Shown here: positions 17,095 to 26,307 of the stretch, one piece after another
Layout of the letters: every line of letters starts with the position of its first letter
How positions within the stretch are numbered: the first letter of the stretch is position 1
Assembly: GCA_016215605.1 (NCBI GenBank)
Contig: JACRJB010000018.1
Location: 17,679 to 81,678 of the forward strand
Origin: Rhodopseudomonas palustris
GTDB lineage: Bacteria; Pseudomonadota; Alphaproteobacteria; Rhizobiales; Xanthobacteraceae
DNA length: 64,000 nucleotides
Direction of reading: 5' to 3'
Program-made: the position numbers and the translations under genes
The notes under the pieces: model-generated
Told to the model about the DNA's origin: nothing
The model's database searches: none
The model's input: only the letters and a program-made list of their open reading frames with translations

Positions 17095-18588
17095 ATGGAT
17101 CGTACCTTGTCCCGGTCGGGATTTTCCATCGGCCTGATGGCGCTGGTGCTTGCCGCGCTGGTTTTGCCCGTGGCGATGGCCGCGCTGGTGTTCCCGACGC
17201 CGCTGTATGACACCCGCGAACTGGTCGCCTGGGGGCGGCATTTCCCGCTGCTGACACCGGTGCATCCGCCGGTGATGGTCTGGGTCGGCGGCGCGGTCGA
17301 CTACGTTTTCGGGCCGTCCGGCACCGCGATCGTGTTGGTCAACCAGATCTGCCTGGCGATCGGGCTCGCCTACCTCTACGCCACGCTGCGGCTGCTGGTC
17401 GAGCGCGCGATGGCCGCCTACATCGTGGCGCTGACGACAGCGTCGTTCTACGTGGTGTTCGGGCCGCTGTCCTGGGCGCTCAACGCCGACATCCTGCAGC
17501 TCACCTCCTGGCCGGCGATCCTGTTTCATTTGCTGCGCGGGCGCAGCACCGATCGCTGGCTGCACTGGATCCTGCTCGGGGTCTGGGCGGCGATCGCGGC
17601 GCTGACCAAGTACAACGCCGTCGTGCTGTTCACCGCGATGGCGGTCGGCATCGCCGTGGTGCCGGCGTTCCGCGGCCTGCTGCGGCGACCGGGCCCGTAT
17701 GTCGCGCTCTTGATCGGCGGGCTGCTGTTCCTGCCGCATGCGGTGGCAGCACTGCGTTACGGCACCACCATCGCCTATGGCGAGCGCCACTTCACCGGGT
17801 TTGGCTCGGTGGCGGACACCGCGCGGCGGCTCGGCCTGCTGCTCGCCGGCTACTTGCCGCTGCTGCTGCCCGGAGTGGTGGTGCTGGCGATCGCCGTCCG
17901 GCGGCGGATGATCGTGTGGCGGGTGCCGCGGTTCGCCGAAGCCAGCGACGAGCTGAAATTCATCGTCGTGGTCGACATCGCGATGTTCGCGGTGCTGCTG
18001 GTGCTGATCGGCGTGTTCGGGCTGGAATACATCGCACGCTACGGCGCTCCGTTCGCGGAACTCGCGGTGCTGGCGCTGGCGCCGCTGTTTCGCTGGATCG
18101 ACGGCCGGCGCGACCTCGGGATGCGGCAGACGGTGCAGGCGCTCGCAGTGCTGTACGCGGTGCTCGCGGTCGGCGCCTCGGTGGCCTATCTGTTCTTCGT
18201 CTCGCACAGCGGCCTGCAGGAGCCGACCGCGCAGGCCGCGCGGCTCATCCTGTCGGACTGGAACAGCAAGTACACGTGCGGTCCGGGCTATTTCCTCGGC
18301 GACCGGCAGACCGTCTACGGCATCGGCATCGCGGCGGGCCCGGACGGCGATTCGCTGACGATCGGTTTCATTCCGAAGGCGCGCTGGTTCGACACCGCGA
18401 AACTCGAGACCAAGGGCGCGGTGCTGGTCTACGCGCTGCCGCAGGTCCCCGGCCATTTCGCCAAGGCTTTCCCCGGCATGACGATGTCCGCGGAGAAGCA
18501 GATCAGCGTGCCGGTGCTGCGCACCCACACCGGCAAGACCAAGGACTACTTCTATCGCTTCGTCGCGCCGAAGGCGTGTAGCGGCTGA
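17095..18588 (+). CDS. GT39/PMT-like membrane glycosyltransferase
   Basis: About 497 aa with ten or more hydrophobic segments. FPTPLYDTRELVAWGRHFPL is the first periplasmic loop with the conserved acidic residue, and HPPVMVWVGGAVDYVF follows. This is the topology of ArnT/PMT-type glycosyltransferases using polyprenyl-phosphate sugars. The C-terminal 140 residues form a soluble domain with several Cys and a YFYRFVAPKACSG end. The start is uncertain: ATG 17095 or 17077; the frame opens at 16963 but without conserved sequence. The target (lipid A, glycan or protein) is unknown. Confidence 0.7.
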   Translation: MDRTLSRSGFSIGLMALVLAALVLPVAMAALVFPTPLYDTRELVAWGRHFPLLTPVHPPVMVWVGGAVDYVFGPSGTAIVLVNQICLAIGLAYLYATLRLLVERAMAAYIVALTTASFYVVFGPLSWALNADILQLTSWPAILFHLLRGRSTDRWLHWILLGVWAAIAALTKYNAVVLFTAMAVGIAVVPAFRGLLRRPGPYVALLIGGLLFLPHAVAALRYGTTIAYGERHFTGFGSVADTARRLGLLLAGYLPLLLPGVVVLAIAVRRRMIVWRVPRFAEASDELKFIVVVDIAMFAVLLVLIGVFGLEYIARYGAPFAELAVLALAPLFRWIDGRRDLGMRQTVQALAVLYAVLAVGASVAYLFFVSHSGLQEPTAQAARLILSDWNSKYTCGPGYFLGDRQTVYGIGIAAGPDGDSLTIGFIPKARWFDTAKLETKGAVLVYALPQVPGHFAKAFPGMTMSAEKQISVPVLRTHTGKTKDYFYRFVAPKACSG

Positions 18589-18603
18589 GGGCGGAGGCGA
18601 TCG

Positions 18604-19113
18604 CTACAGCGCTTGCTGGATCGTCTCGACCGGCAGAAAAAACGTTCGCGATCCGATCGGGCATTCGATGAAGTCGTGCGCTTTCCAGAATGCCGCCGCC
18701 TTGTCGTCAACCGCATGAACGAGCACGGCGCGCACGCCGACGATGCGTGATGCCGACAGAATTCGAACAAGGGCAATCTGCAACAGATCGGGCCCGAGTC
18801 CGATGCCCTTGCAAGAGCCGTCGCGCGCGAGGCGGCCGATGATCGCGACAGGAATCTGATGGGGCAGTCCCCGATCCCGCTTCAGCTTGGGCGGAAGTGC
18901 GCGCCGTTCGACGCTGCCGGTCGCAATGCAGTAGTAACCAACGACGACGTGGCCCCGACACACGACGTAGGTCCTGGCCGATCTGCCCTCGCTGGCAAGT
19001 GCGTGATTGCGCAGCCAGTCGTCGAGGGCTGGTGTGCCGGAATTGAACCGGCTGAGATCATGGGTTGCCGTCAGCCGAGCCGGTGCGGAAAGTGGCGCTT
19101 CGATCGGCGTCAT
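18604..19113 (-). CDS. tacT: GNAT-family toxin of TacT type
   Basis: 169-aa GNAT acetyltransferase of the TacT/AtaT group. The family hallmarks are SRFNSGTPALDDWLRNHALA at the N-terminus, VVVGYYCIATGSVERRALP, and the acetyl-CoA loop IPVAIIGRLARDGSCKGIGL, then FWKAHDFIECP. These toxins acetylate charged tRNAs to stop translation. The Arg-x-x-Gly-x-Gly-type loop reads as CKGIGLG. It overlaps the upstream DUF1778 antitoxin by 4 bases (ATGA). Confidence 0.85.
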   Translation of the reverse strand: MTPIEAPLSAPARLTATHDLSRFNSGTPALDDWLRNHALASEGRSARTYVVCRGHVVVGYYCIATGSVERRALPPKLKRDRGLPHQIPVAIIGRLARDGSCKGIGLGPDLLQIALVRILSASRIVGVRAVLVHAVDDKAAAFWKAHDFIECPIGSRTFFLPVETIQQAL

Positions 19114-19421
19114 CTTTGCCAGGTCGGCCGTCTCTTCATCAGCGCCTTCAGCTTCGACCCGGGCGGCGGCGGATTGTCGAGCGCATCGGTGAATGCATCG
19201 TACTGATCGGCATCGAGCACGAACAGGCGTTGATCCAAAAGGACATCAGTCGCACTCTTGCGCGCGCTGTCCAGGACGAATTCGCTGAGCGATTTGCCGA
19301 TCGCGTCGGCCGCGGTTTCGATCAAATCTTTGGTCTGTTGGGACGCGCGGATGTGAATCGTCGCATCACGTCCGCCTTGGGACGTCTTGCGCGCCGCGCG
19401 ATCGAAAGCGGACGAATTCAT
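19110..19421 (-). CDS. tacA: DUF1778-family antitoxin (TacA type)
   Basis: 103-aa antitoxin. DATIHIRASQQTKDLIETAA is the RHH strand and first helix. DAIGKSLSEFVLDSARKSAT is the DUF1778 second helix. The C-terminal FVLDADQYDAFTDALDNPPP wraps the toxin active site in the family. It precedes the GNAT gene with a 4-base overlap, and a palindrome just upstream is a likely autoregulatory operator. Confidence 0.85.
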   Translation of the reverse strand: MNSSAFDRAARKTSQGGRDATIHIRASQQTKDLIETAADAIGKSLSEFVLDSARKSATDVLLDQRLFVLDADQYDAFTDALDNPPPPGSKLKALMKRRPTWQR

Positions 19422-19435
19422 CAGGGCACCTCATG

Positions 19436-19454
19436 TGTAGACAACGTGTTTACA
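19436..19454. promoter_or_regulatory. Candidate TacA operator
   Basis: TGTAGACAACGTGTTTACA, an imperfect palindrome (about 14 of 19 positions symmetric), lies 15 bp before the antitoxin ATG. Just further upstream on the coding strand is a pair of near direct repeats, TTGTGTTGACG and TTGTGTTGCAG. This AT-richer patch is the expected site for RHH antitoxin binding. Confidence 0.55.
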
Positions 19455-19506
19455 TTTCCTGCAACACAACGTCAACACAATGCGCCTGAGGCCCGTGAGC
19501 CGGCGC

Positions 19507-19779
19507 TCACCCCACCAGCATGCGCCATTTTTCCGCCGCTTCGATCGCGGCGGGGCGCAGGGTGTCGGCGGGCTCGCCGCGGTGCAACGCCTTGGCGTAT
19601 TCGCACACCGCCATGAAGGTCGACGCGCGCGCCTCGTCGACTTCGAACGAATGCGGCGTGCCGTCGCCGGTCACCAGTCCGACCAGCCCGTTGAGGATTC
19701 CCAGCGCCGCCTTCGGATCGCCGAGCTCGGTCTGCTGCAAACATTGCAGCACGTGCTGCGCCATCTCGCCTTCGCTCAT
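19507..19779 (-). CDS. Small conserved-looking protein, unknown function
   Basis: 90 aa, acidic N-terminus (MSEGEMAQHVLQCLQQTELG), then mostly helical with DEARASTFMAVCEYAKALHR. ATG 19779 is preceded by GTGGAGCGGA; a longer frame from 19815 adds 12 residues. No family recognised. It lies between the TacAT module and the hybrid kinase, on the same strand as both, 102 bp from the kinase stop. Confidence 0.55.
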   Translation of the reverse strand: MSEGEMAQHVLQCLQQTELGDPKAALGILNGLVGLVTGDGTPHSFEVDEARASTFMAVCEYAKALHRGEPADTLRPAAIEAAEKWRMLVG

Positions 19780-19881
19780 GCTTCCGCTCCACTCGATCTG
19801 GTCGCCTGATACCATAGGGCGAGCTGCGATGTCCTGATCTGGCGCAACGCGGACCAGCCCATTTGCGCTGCGCGGGGGCGG

Positions 19882-22800
19882 TCAGTTCGCCGCCCGGCGG
19901 CGTTCCATCAGCGCCCGGCGCAGCACCTTGGACAGGTCCTCGACCGAATACGGCTTGTGCAGCAGTTCGAAGCCGTGATGGCCGTCGTCGGCAAGGACGT
20001 GGGAATAGCCGGAATTGAGCACCACCGGCAGGTTCGGCAGCCGCTTCCGGATTTCCCGGCCGAGCGAGACGCCGTCCATGCCGGGCATCACCACGTCGCT
20101 GAGCACGAGGTTGAAGCGGGCGGCGTCGCTGTCCAGCAGCTCCAGCGCCTGCTCGGCGCTGGAGGCCAGCACGGTCTCGTAGCCGAGGTCGTGCAGCAGC
20201 TGCGTCGAGAACTCGCCGACCTCGGCGTTGTCCTCGACAACCAGCACGCAGCTGCGCTCCGCCGACTTGCTGGTGTCGCCGCTCGGCGTCGCGACCGACC
20301 GGTCGATCGGCTTGGCGCTGAGCGGCAGCCGCAGCGTGATGGTGGTGCCCTTGCCGATGTCGCTGTCGACGGTGACGTGGCCGCCGGATTGTTTGACGAA
20401 GCCGTAGACCTGCGACAGGCCGAGCCCGGTACCGCGGCCGACGTCCTTGGTGGTGAAGAACGGCTCGAAGATGCGGTCGATCTGGTCCGGCGGGATGCCC
20501 GAGCCGGTGTCCGCGATCGACACCGCGACCACGTCCTGCAGGCCGGCGGCGGCTTCCTGCGCGGTCGGGCTGGCGCGTGCGACGCGAATTTCGAGCGCGC
20601 CCTGGCCGTCCATCGCGTCGCGGGCGTTGGCGACGAGATTGACCAGAGCGGCATCGAACTGGTTGGCGTCAGCCTCGACCGCGAGCGGCCGTTCGTCGAT
20701 CGTCAGCGCGAAGCTGGCGCGCGAGCCGAGCGCGGTGCGCAGCATCTCGGCGATCTGCTCGACCTGCTGCGCCGCGCAGAACACCTGGCGGTTCTGGGCG
20801 TGGCGGCGGGCGAAGGTGAGGAGCTGGCCGGTCAGCTTGGCGGCGCGGTCGGCGGTGTCGGAGATCGCGTCGACATAGCGGCGCATCCGCTCCGGCGGCA
20901 GTTCGCGCCGGCGCAGCAGGTCGGCCGAGGAGCGGATCACAGTCAGCAGATTGTTGAAGTCGTGGGCGACGCCGCCGGTGAGCTGGCCGATCGCCTCCAT
21001 CTTCTGCGCCTGGCGGAACGCTTCCTCGGCCTTGCGCCGCTCGGTGATCTCGACCGCTTCGGGGACGATCGCGATGATCTGGCCCTGGGCGTCGTGCACC
21101 GGGCGCATCTGGAAGTCGAACCAGCGCGCGCCGCCGACCGGCAGGTTGAGCTGCATCTCGCGGCGCACCGTGGTGCCGGCGGCGACCGCGGCGACGTCGT
21201 CGCGCATCGTCTCCTTCATCCCGGGCGTGCCGGCGAACCACGGCGTGTCCCACACCGGTCGGCCGACGACGTCGTCGAGCGTGGCGCCGATGCCGGACAG
21301 CGAGGTGAGATTGGCGTCGATCACCGCGCCGTCGACGTCGAGCAGCGCCTGATAGGTGTAGCTCGCGGCGAAGATGGTGCGCAGCCGCGCTTCCTTCTGG
21401 CGCAGCTCGGCGGTGCGCTGCGCGACCTGCTCCTCGAGCTGCTCGCTGAGGTCGCGCAGCGCCGCCTCGGCATGCTTGCGCTCGGTGATGTCGCGGAAAT
21501 ACACCGAGACGCTCTCGCCGTTGGTCGGCGCGACGCGCAGGTGAAACCAGCGCCGGCTCGGCGGATGTTCGATCTCGAAATCGGAGCCGGTCCGCTGCGT
21601 CATCGCCGTGTGCAGGCTCGCCTCGATCCGGCTGCCGATCACCGCCGGATAGGCTTGGCGCGCGGTCCGCCCGATCAGCTCGGCCGCGGAGCGGCGCATC
21701 ATCCGTTCGGCGGCGGCGTTGACGTAGGTGAAGCGATAGTCGCGGTCGAGCGCGATGAAGCCGTCGCTGATGCTGGCGAGGATGCCTTCGGCGCGTTCGC
21801 GCGCAGCCTGCGCCTCCTGCCGCAACGCGTGCTCGGTGCGCAGCGCTTCGCGGCGCAGCTCCGCGGTGTCGAGATTGGAGCGCACCCGCGCCAGCAATTC
21901 GCGGGCGCTGAACGGCTTGCTGAGATAGTCGTCGGCGCCGGCCTCGAGTCCTTCGACCCGCGCTTCCTCGCCGGCGCGCGCGGAGAGGAACACCACCGGG
22001 ACGTCGGCGAGGGCGGAATCGTTGCGCAGCGCCTTCAGCAGGCTGAGGCCGTCGAGCCGCGGCATCATGATGTCGGAGATCACCAGATCCGGCCGGCGCT
22101 TCCACGCCGCTTCCAATGCCGCGACGCCGTCGCCGACGGTTTCGACGTCATAGCTTTCGCCGAGCAGGCGGGCGACGTAGTCGCGCATGTCGGGATTGTC
22201 GTCGGCGAGCAGGATGCGCGGCCGGATCGCGTCGCTGCGCAACGCGCCGAGTCCGAGATCCTCGGCGGACGACGCGGTCGGCTTGTCGGCCCCGCCGTCG
22301 CCCTGCAGCCAGCCCATCGCCTCGTCGAGATAGGCCTGGGCCCGGACATTGGTGGAGACCTGCAACGCCGGGTGCTCCGGCCGCTCGGCGGGCAGATGCG
22401 CGGCGCCGAACGGCAGCGTGACGCGGAAGGCGCTGCCGCGGCCGAGCTCGCTCTCGACGTCGATACTGCCGCTGTGCAGCTTGACCAGCTCCTGCACCAG
22501 CGCGAGGCCGATGCCGCTGCCCTCGATCGAGCGGCCGCGCGCACCTTCGACGCGGCGGAAGCGTTCGAACAGATGCGGTATCTCTGCCGGCGGGATGCCC
22601 GTGCCGGTGTCGCGGACCACGATCTCGGCGGCGCGGCCGTCGGGCGCCGGGCGGACGCTGACGGCGATCTCACCCTCGAAGGTGAATTTGAACGCGTTGG
22701 AGATCAGGTTGAGGACGACCTTCTCCCACATGTCGCGATCGACATAGACCGGCTGCGGCAGCGGCTGCGCGTCGATCACCAGCCGCAATCCCGCCTTGTC

Positions 22801-24153
22801 GATCGCCGAGCGGAAGTTGGAGGCGAGCTCGGCGGTGAACGACGACAGCTCGACCGGAGTGAAATGCGCGGTGACGCGGCCGGCTTCGATCCGCGCGAAG
22901 TCCAGCAAGGTGTTGACGAGCTTCAGCAGCCGCAGCCCGTTGCGGTGGGCGATGCCGAGCAGCGTCTGCTGCTCGGCCGGCAGCGCCGCCTGGCCCAACA
23001 CTTCTTCGAGCGGGCTCAGCATCAGCGTCAGCGGAGTGCGGAATTCGTGGCTGACATTGGAGAAGAACGTGGTCTTGGCGCGGTCGATCTCGGCCAGCGC
23101 TTCCGCGCGCCGGCGCTCTTCCTGATAGGCGTCGCCATTGGTGAGGGCGGCGGCGATCTGCCCCGCCACCAGACCGAGGAAGTCGCGATAGGCGGCGTCG
23201 TACAGCCGGAACGGGTTGAGGCCGGCGATCAGAAAGCCGGACGGGCCGGTGTCGCCGCTCGACTGGATCGGTAGTACGATCGCCTGGCTCGGCGGCTGCC
23301 GCCAGCCGCCGGTCGGGAAATCGAAGCCGAATTGTGCGGACAGATCGCGGATCAGCCGCGGCTCGCCGGACTGCATCGCCTCGGCGAGCGGCCAGATCTC
23401 GGCGCTCTCGGCCAGCGACAGCACCGGTTTGACCCCGGGATGATTGGCATCGATGCCGGCCGAGGCCGCGAGCCGGACGCTCGCGCCGCCGGGTTCGGCC
23501 AGATAGATCAGCGCGAACGGCAGGTCGCGGGGATCGGTCGACAGCGCCTCGGCGGTGCTTTCGCAGGCCTGCGCCACGCTGCGGGATTGCGCGGCGCTGC
23601 TGGCGAGTTCGCGCAGCAGCGACAATTGCCGCTCGCTGATGACGCGCTGGGTGTCGTCGGTGTTGGCGCAGAAGATGCCGCCGGGAGAGCCGTCCTCGGT
23701 GGGGATCGGGCTGTAGGAGAAGGTGTAGTAGGTCTCTTCGGGGAAGCCGTTGCGCTCCATGATCAGGAGCTGGGCCTCGACATAGGTGCCTTCGTCGCCG
23801 CTGGTCGCCTTGGCCAGCAGCGGCCCGATGTCGTCCCGGATCTCGTGCCACACCTCGAGGGTCGGGCGGCCGAGCGCCCAGGGGTGTTTGCCGCCGATGA
23901 TTGCCTTGTACGGGTCGTTATAGAGGTAAGTGAGTTCGCTGCCCCAGCCGATCCAGATCGGCTGCCGCGAGGTCAGCATGATGCGGACGGCGGTCTTCAG
24001 GGCCTGCGGCCATTGCCCGGGCGGACCGAGCGGCGTGGCCGCCCAGTCGAATTGCCGCAGCAGGGTCGTGAGCTCGCTGCGCCCGAGAAACAGGTTCTCG
24101 TGACCAGCGGATGCACGGCCGGGCAATGACCCCGGCATTTCGACGTCTGCCAA
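19882..24153 (-). CDS. Hybrid sensor histidine kinase with two kinase cores and two receiver domains
   Basis: 1423-aa cytoplasmic signalling protein without membrane helices. Order: PAS-like (about 35-170), GAF (about 180-345), HisKA with FSNVSHEFRTPLTLML (H-box about 367), HATPase (N, G1 DTGTGIPP, G2 GSGIGLALVQ), REC1 with LLADDNPDMRDY and ISDIMMPRLDG (about 655-775), PAS (about 805-925), PAS (about 950-1060), HisKA of the HWE/AHDFNNLL type (about 1085), HATPase (DTGSGIPPDQ, GTGLGLSQVYG), and REC2 with VLVVEDNAEVGEF and LSDVVMPGMDG (about 1295-1415). All phosphoacceptor residues are visible. TTG 24153 is the assigned start, preceded by GGTGAGAG; ATG 24138 is an alternative. It is divergent from the flgE hook operon, suggesting but not proving a motility link. 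Confidence 0.9.
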   Translation of the reverse strand: MADVEMPGSLPGRASAGHENLFLGRSELTTLLRQFDWAATPLGPPGQWPQALKTAVRIMLTSRQPIWIGWGSELTYLYNDPYKAIIGGKHPWALGRPTLEVWHEIRDDIGPLLAKATSGDEGTYVEAQLLIMERNGFPEETYYTFSYSPIPTEDGSPGGIFCANTDDTQRVISERQLSLLRELASSAAQSRSVAQACESTAEALSTDPRDLPFALIYLAEPGGASVRLAASAGIDANHPGVKPVLSLAESAEIWPLAEAMQSGEPRLIRDLSAQFGFDFPTGGWRQPPSQAIVLPIQSSGDTGPSGFLIAGLNPFRLYDAAYRDFLGLVAGQIAAALTNGDAYQEERRRAEALAEIDRAKTTFFSNVSHEFRTPLTLMLSPLEEVLGQAALPAEQQTLLGIAHRNGLRLLKLVNTLLDFARIEAGRVTAHFTPVELSSFTAELASNFRSAIDKAGLRLVIDAQPLPQPVYVDRDMWEKVVLNLISNAFKFTFEGEIAVSVRPAPDGRAAEIVVRDTGTGIPPAEIPHLFERFRRVEGARGRSIEGSGIGLALVQELVKLHSGSIDVESELGRGSAFRVTLPFGAAHLPAERPEHPALQVSTNVRAQAYLDEAMGWLQGDGGADKPTASSAEDLGLGALRSDAIRPRILLADDNPDMRDYVARLLGESYDVETVGDGVAALEAAWKRRPDLVISDIMMPRLDGLSLLKALRNDSALADVPVVFLSARAGEEARVEGLEAGADDYLSKPFSARELLARVRSNLDTAELRREALRTEHALRQEAQAARERAEGILASISDGFIALDRDYRFTYVNAAAERMMRRSAAELIGRTARQAYPAVIGSRIEASLHTAMTQRTGSDFEIEHPPSRRWFHLRVAPTNGESVSVYFRDITERKHAEAALRDLSEQLEEQVAQRTAELRQKEARLRTIFAASYTYQALLDVDGAVIDANLTSLSGIGATLDDVVGRPVWDTPWFAGTPGMKETMRDDVAAVAAGTTVRREMQLNLPVGGARWFDFQMRPVHDAQGQIIAIVPEAVEITERRKAEEAFRQAQKMEAIGQLTGGVAHDFNNLLTVIRSSADLLRRRELPPERMRRYVDAISDTADRAAKLTGQLLTFARRHAQNRQVFCAAQQVEQIAEMLRTALGSRASFALTIDERPLAVEADANQFDAALVNLVANARDAMDGQGALEIRVARASPTAQEAAAGLQDVVAVSIADTGSGIPPDQIDRIFEPFFTTKDVGRGTGLGLSQVYGFVKQSGGHVTVDSDIGKGTTITLRLPLSAKPIDRSVATPSGDTSKSAERSCVLVVEDNAEVGEFSTQLLHDLGYETVLASSAEQALELLDSDAARFNLVLSDVVMPGMDGVSLGREIRKRLPNLPVVLNSGYSHVLADDGHHGFELLHKPYSVEDLSKVLRRALMERRRAAN

Positions 24154-24331
24154 CTCTCACCCCGCAGATTGAACGGGCCGAACGCACCAGCCGGCCGATG
24201 GTTCCATCGCTCCGGCGAGAATCCGGGAATCCGTGCCGCGATCGGCAAATGTTGCCCGCGCCCGGCAATTCCGCCACGTCGCCGGCCGCCCGCCGATTTC
24301 CCAAGTCGTTGATTTTATGAAGTTTTGTCTG

Positions 24332-24347
24332 TTGGCACGGAGCTTGC
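24332..24347 (+). promoter_or_regulatory. Sigma-54 promoter of the flgE-flgK-flgL operon
   Basis: TTGGCACGGAGCTTGC matches the -24/-12 consensus (TGGCAC-N5-TTGC) without mismatch. It lies 78 bp upstream of the flgE ATG on the coding strand, the standard class for hook genes under RpoN/FlbD-type control in alphaproteobacteria. Confidence 0.9.
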
Positions 24348-24424
24348 GGGATGAGCGCCGGATCGTGTCGTGAACTCGGACAACAAAGCGGCCGCGCGTC
24401 GGCTCGAATTGGGAGAAGTGAGTA

Positions 24425-26257
24425 ATGGGTATCTTCGGCGCTCTCACCACCTCGGTCGCGGGCCTGCGCGCGAACTCCTACGCCCTCGAGAACATCTCGG
24501 GCAACATCGCCAACTCGCAGACCACGGCGTTCAAGCGCGTCGACACCTCGTTCCTCGACCTGGTGCCGCAGGCCGGCACCAGCCAGCAGGTCGCCGGCTC
24601 GGTGACGTCGGAATCGCGGCTCACCAACACGTTGTCGGGCTCGGTGCAGTCCGCCTCGGTGTCGACCTACATGGCGATCAACGGCGAGGGCTTCTTCGCG
24701 GTGCAGAAGCCAGGTTCGTTCGCCGACAACAGCCCGGTGTTCACCGGCGTCAACAACTACACCAGGCGCGGCGACTTCTCGCTCGACAAGAACGGCTATC
24801 TGGTCAACGGCGCCGGCTATTATCTGCAGGGCGTGGCGATCGATCCGACCACCGGCAACCCGGTCGGCAGTACGCCGACCGTGCTGAAATTCCAGAACGA
24901 CTTCCTGCCGTCGCAGGCCACCACCAAGATCAGCTATCGCGCCAATCTGGCGAGCTACCCGCTGACCACCAAGCACGACACGTCGGTGGCCGGTTCGGAA
25001 CTGCTGCGCGCCGCCGACTTCACCTCCAACCCGCAAGTGGCCGGCACCGCTCCGCCGCCGTTCGGCGACAACACCAAGGTCGGTCTGCAGAAGAACAGCA
25101 AGGCCGGCACCGCGATCACCGGCGCGACCCTGCTGAAGGGCGCCGCTGCCACCAACTCGGCCAGCGCCGACTTCACCATCACCGACACCATCACGGTCGG
25201 CTCCGGCGGCTCTGCCAAGACGATCGCGTTCTACGATTCCGGCGCCGGCGGCTCGGCCGGTGCGGCGCCGAACACCACTTATCTCGACCTCGCCACCGCG
25301 ACGGTCGCCAACCTGCTCGGTGCGATCGACACCGCGAACGGCAACGTGACCACGCCGTCGTCGGTCGCCAGCGGCGCGATCACGCTGCACACCGGAATCG
25401 CGTCCGACCTGACGCTCACCTCGACCTCCGCCGGCTTCGCGTCGCTCGGCCTGACCAGCCCGGTCAGCGTGGTCCGCACCGGCGGCGGCACAGTGGGTAC
25501 CGGCCAGGTGACCGGTGCCGAAAGCCAGACCTTCCTCGATGAATCGATCTCCGGCGGCGCCACCACCGCCTATGACGGCAGCGGCGCGCCGGTGAACGTG
25601 CAGTTCCGCTGGGCCAAGATCGACTCTTCGACGCTCGGCACCGGCCACACCGATACCTGGAACCTGTTCTATCAGGTCAACCCGGGCGCCACCGGCACGC
25701 AGGTCGCGTGGCAGAACGTCAACACCAATTTCAGCTTCAACTCCACCGGCCAGATGAATCCGGTGATCGGCCAGCTGACGCTGTCGAACCTCACGGTGTC
25801 GGGCGTCTCGCTCGGCAACGTCACGATGTCGTTCGGCACCGGCGGCCTGACGCAGTTCGCCGACACCAACGGCAACGTCCAGGTCAATCAGTTGCAGCAG
25901 GACGGTTACGCCGCCGGTCAGCTCGTCAGCGTCTCGGTCAGCAACGAGGGCCGCGTCGTCGGCTCGTACTCCAACGGCCGCAACATCGACCTCGCCGAAG
26001 TCTCGGTCGCGACCTTCAACGGCGCCAACTTCCTCAAGCGCATCGACGGCGGCGCGTTCGAGGTGACCAACGAATCCGGCGAGGCGCTGTTCGGCAAGGG
26101 CGGCAGCATCTCGGGCTCGTCGCTGGAATCCTCCAACACCGACATCGCCGACGAATTCACCAAGCTGATCGTCACCCAGCAGGCCTATTCGGCCAACACC
26201 AAGGTGATCACCACGGCCAACACCATGGTGCAGGACCTGCTCAACGTGATGCGATGA
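24425..26257 (+). CDS. flgE: Flagellar hook protein FlgE
   Basis: 610-aa hook subunit. The N-terminal rod/hook signature GIFGALTTSVAGLRANSYAL and NISGNIANSQTTAFKR is complete. The D-domain loop YMAINGEGFFAV and the C-terminal heptad region (FTKLIVTQQAYSANTKVITT) assemble the coiled-coil core. Residues 250-340 hold an insertion (DTITVGSGGSAKTIAF ... LHTGIASDLTLTSTSA) resembling the repeat modules of the two flagellins in this window. First gene of a sigma-54 operon with flgK and flgL; SD GGGAGAAG. Confidence 0.95.
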   Translation: MGIFGALTTSVAGLRANSYALENISGNIANSQTTAFKRVDTSFLDLVPQAGTSQQVAGSVTSESRLTNTLSGSVQSASVSTYMAINGEGFFAVQKPGSFADNSPVFTGVNNYTRRGDFSLDKNGYLVNGAGYYLQGVAIDPTTGNPVGSTPTVLKFQNDFLPSQATTKISYRANLASYPLTTKHDTSVAGSELLRAADFTSNPQVAGTAPPPFGDNTKVGLQKNSKAGTAITGATLLKGAAATNSASADFTITDTITVGSGGSAKTIAFYDSGAGGSAGAAPNTTYLDLATATVANLLGAIDTANGNVTTPSSVASGAITLHTGIASDLTLTSTSAGFASLGLTSPVSVVRTGGGTVGTGQVTGAESQTFLDESISGGATTAYDGSGAPVNVQFRWAKIDSSTLGTGHTDTWNLFYQVNPGATGTQVAWQNVNTNFSFNSTGQMNPVIGQLTLSNLTVSGVSLGNVTMSFGTGGLTQFADTNGNVQVNQLQQDGYAAGQLVSVSVSNEGRVVGSYSNGRNIDLAEVSVATFNGANFLKRIDGGAFEVTNESGEALFGKGGSISGSSLESSNTDIADEFTKLIVTQQAYSANTKVITTANTMVQDLLNVMR

Positions 26258-26307
26258 CACGCACGTCGCACGGCGCTTTGTTTCGTTCGACCAACCGGTA
26301 GTCAGTC

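Noticed and set aside
19957..23274. 1105-residue open frame opposite the hybrid kinase
   Set aside because: Mirror frame of a high-GC gene; no motif, and the sense frame has complete kinase domains.
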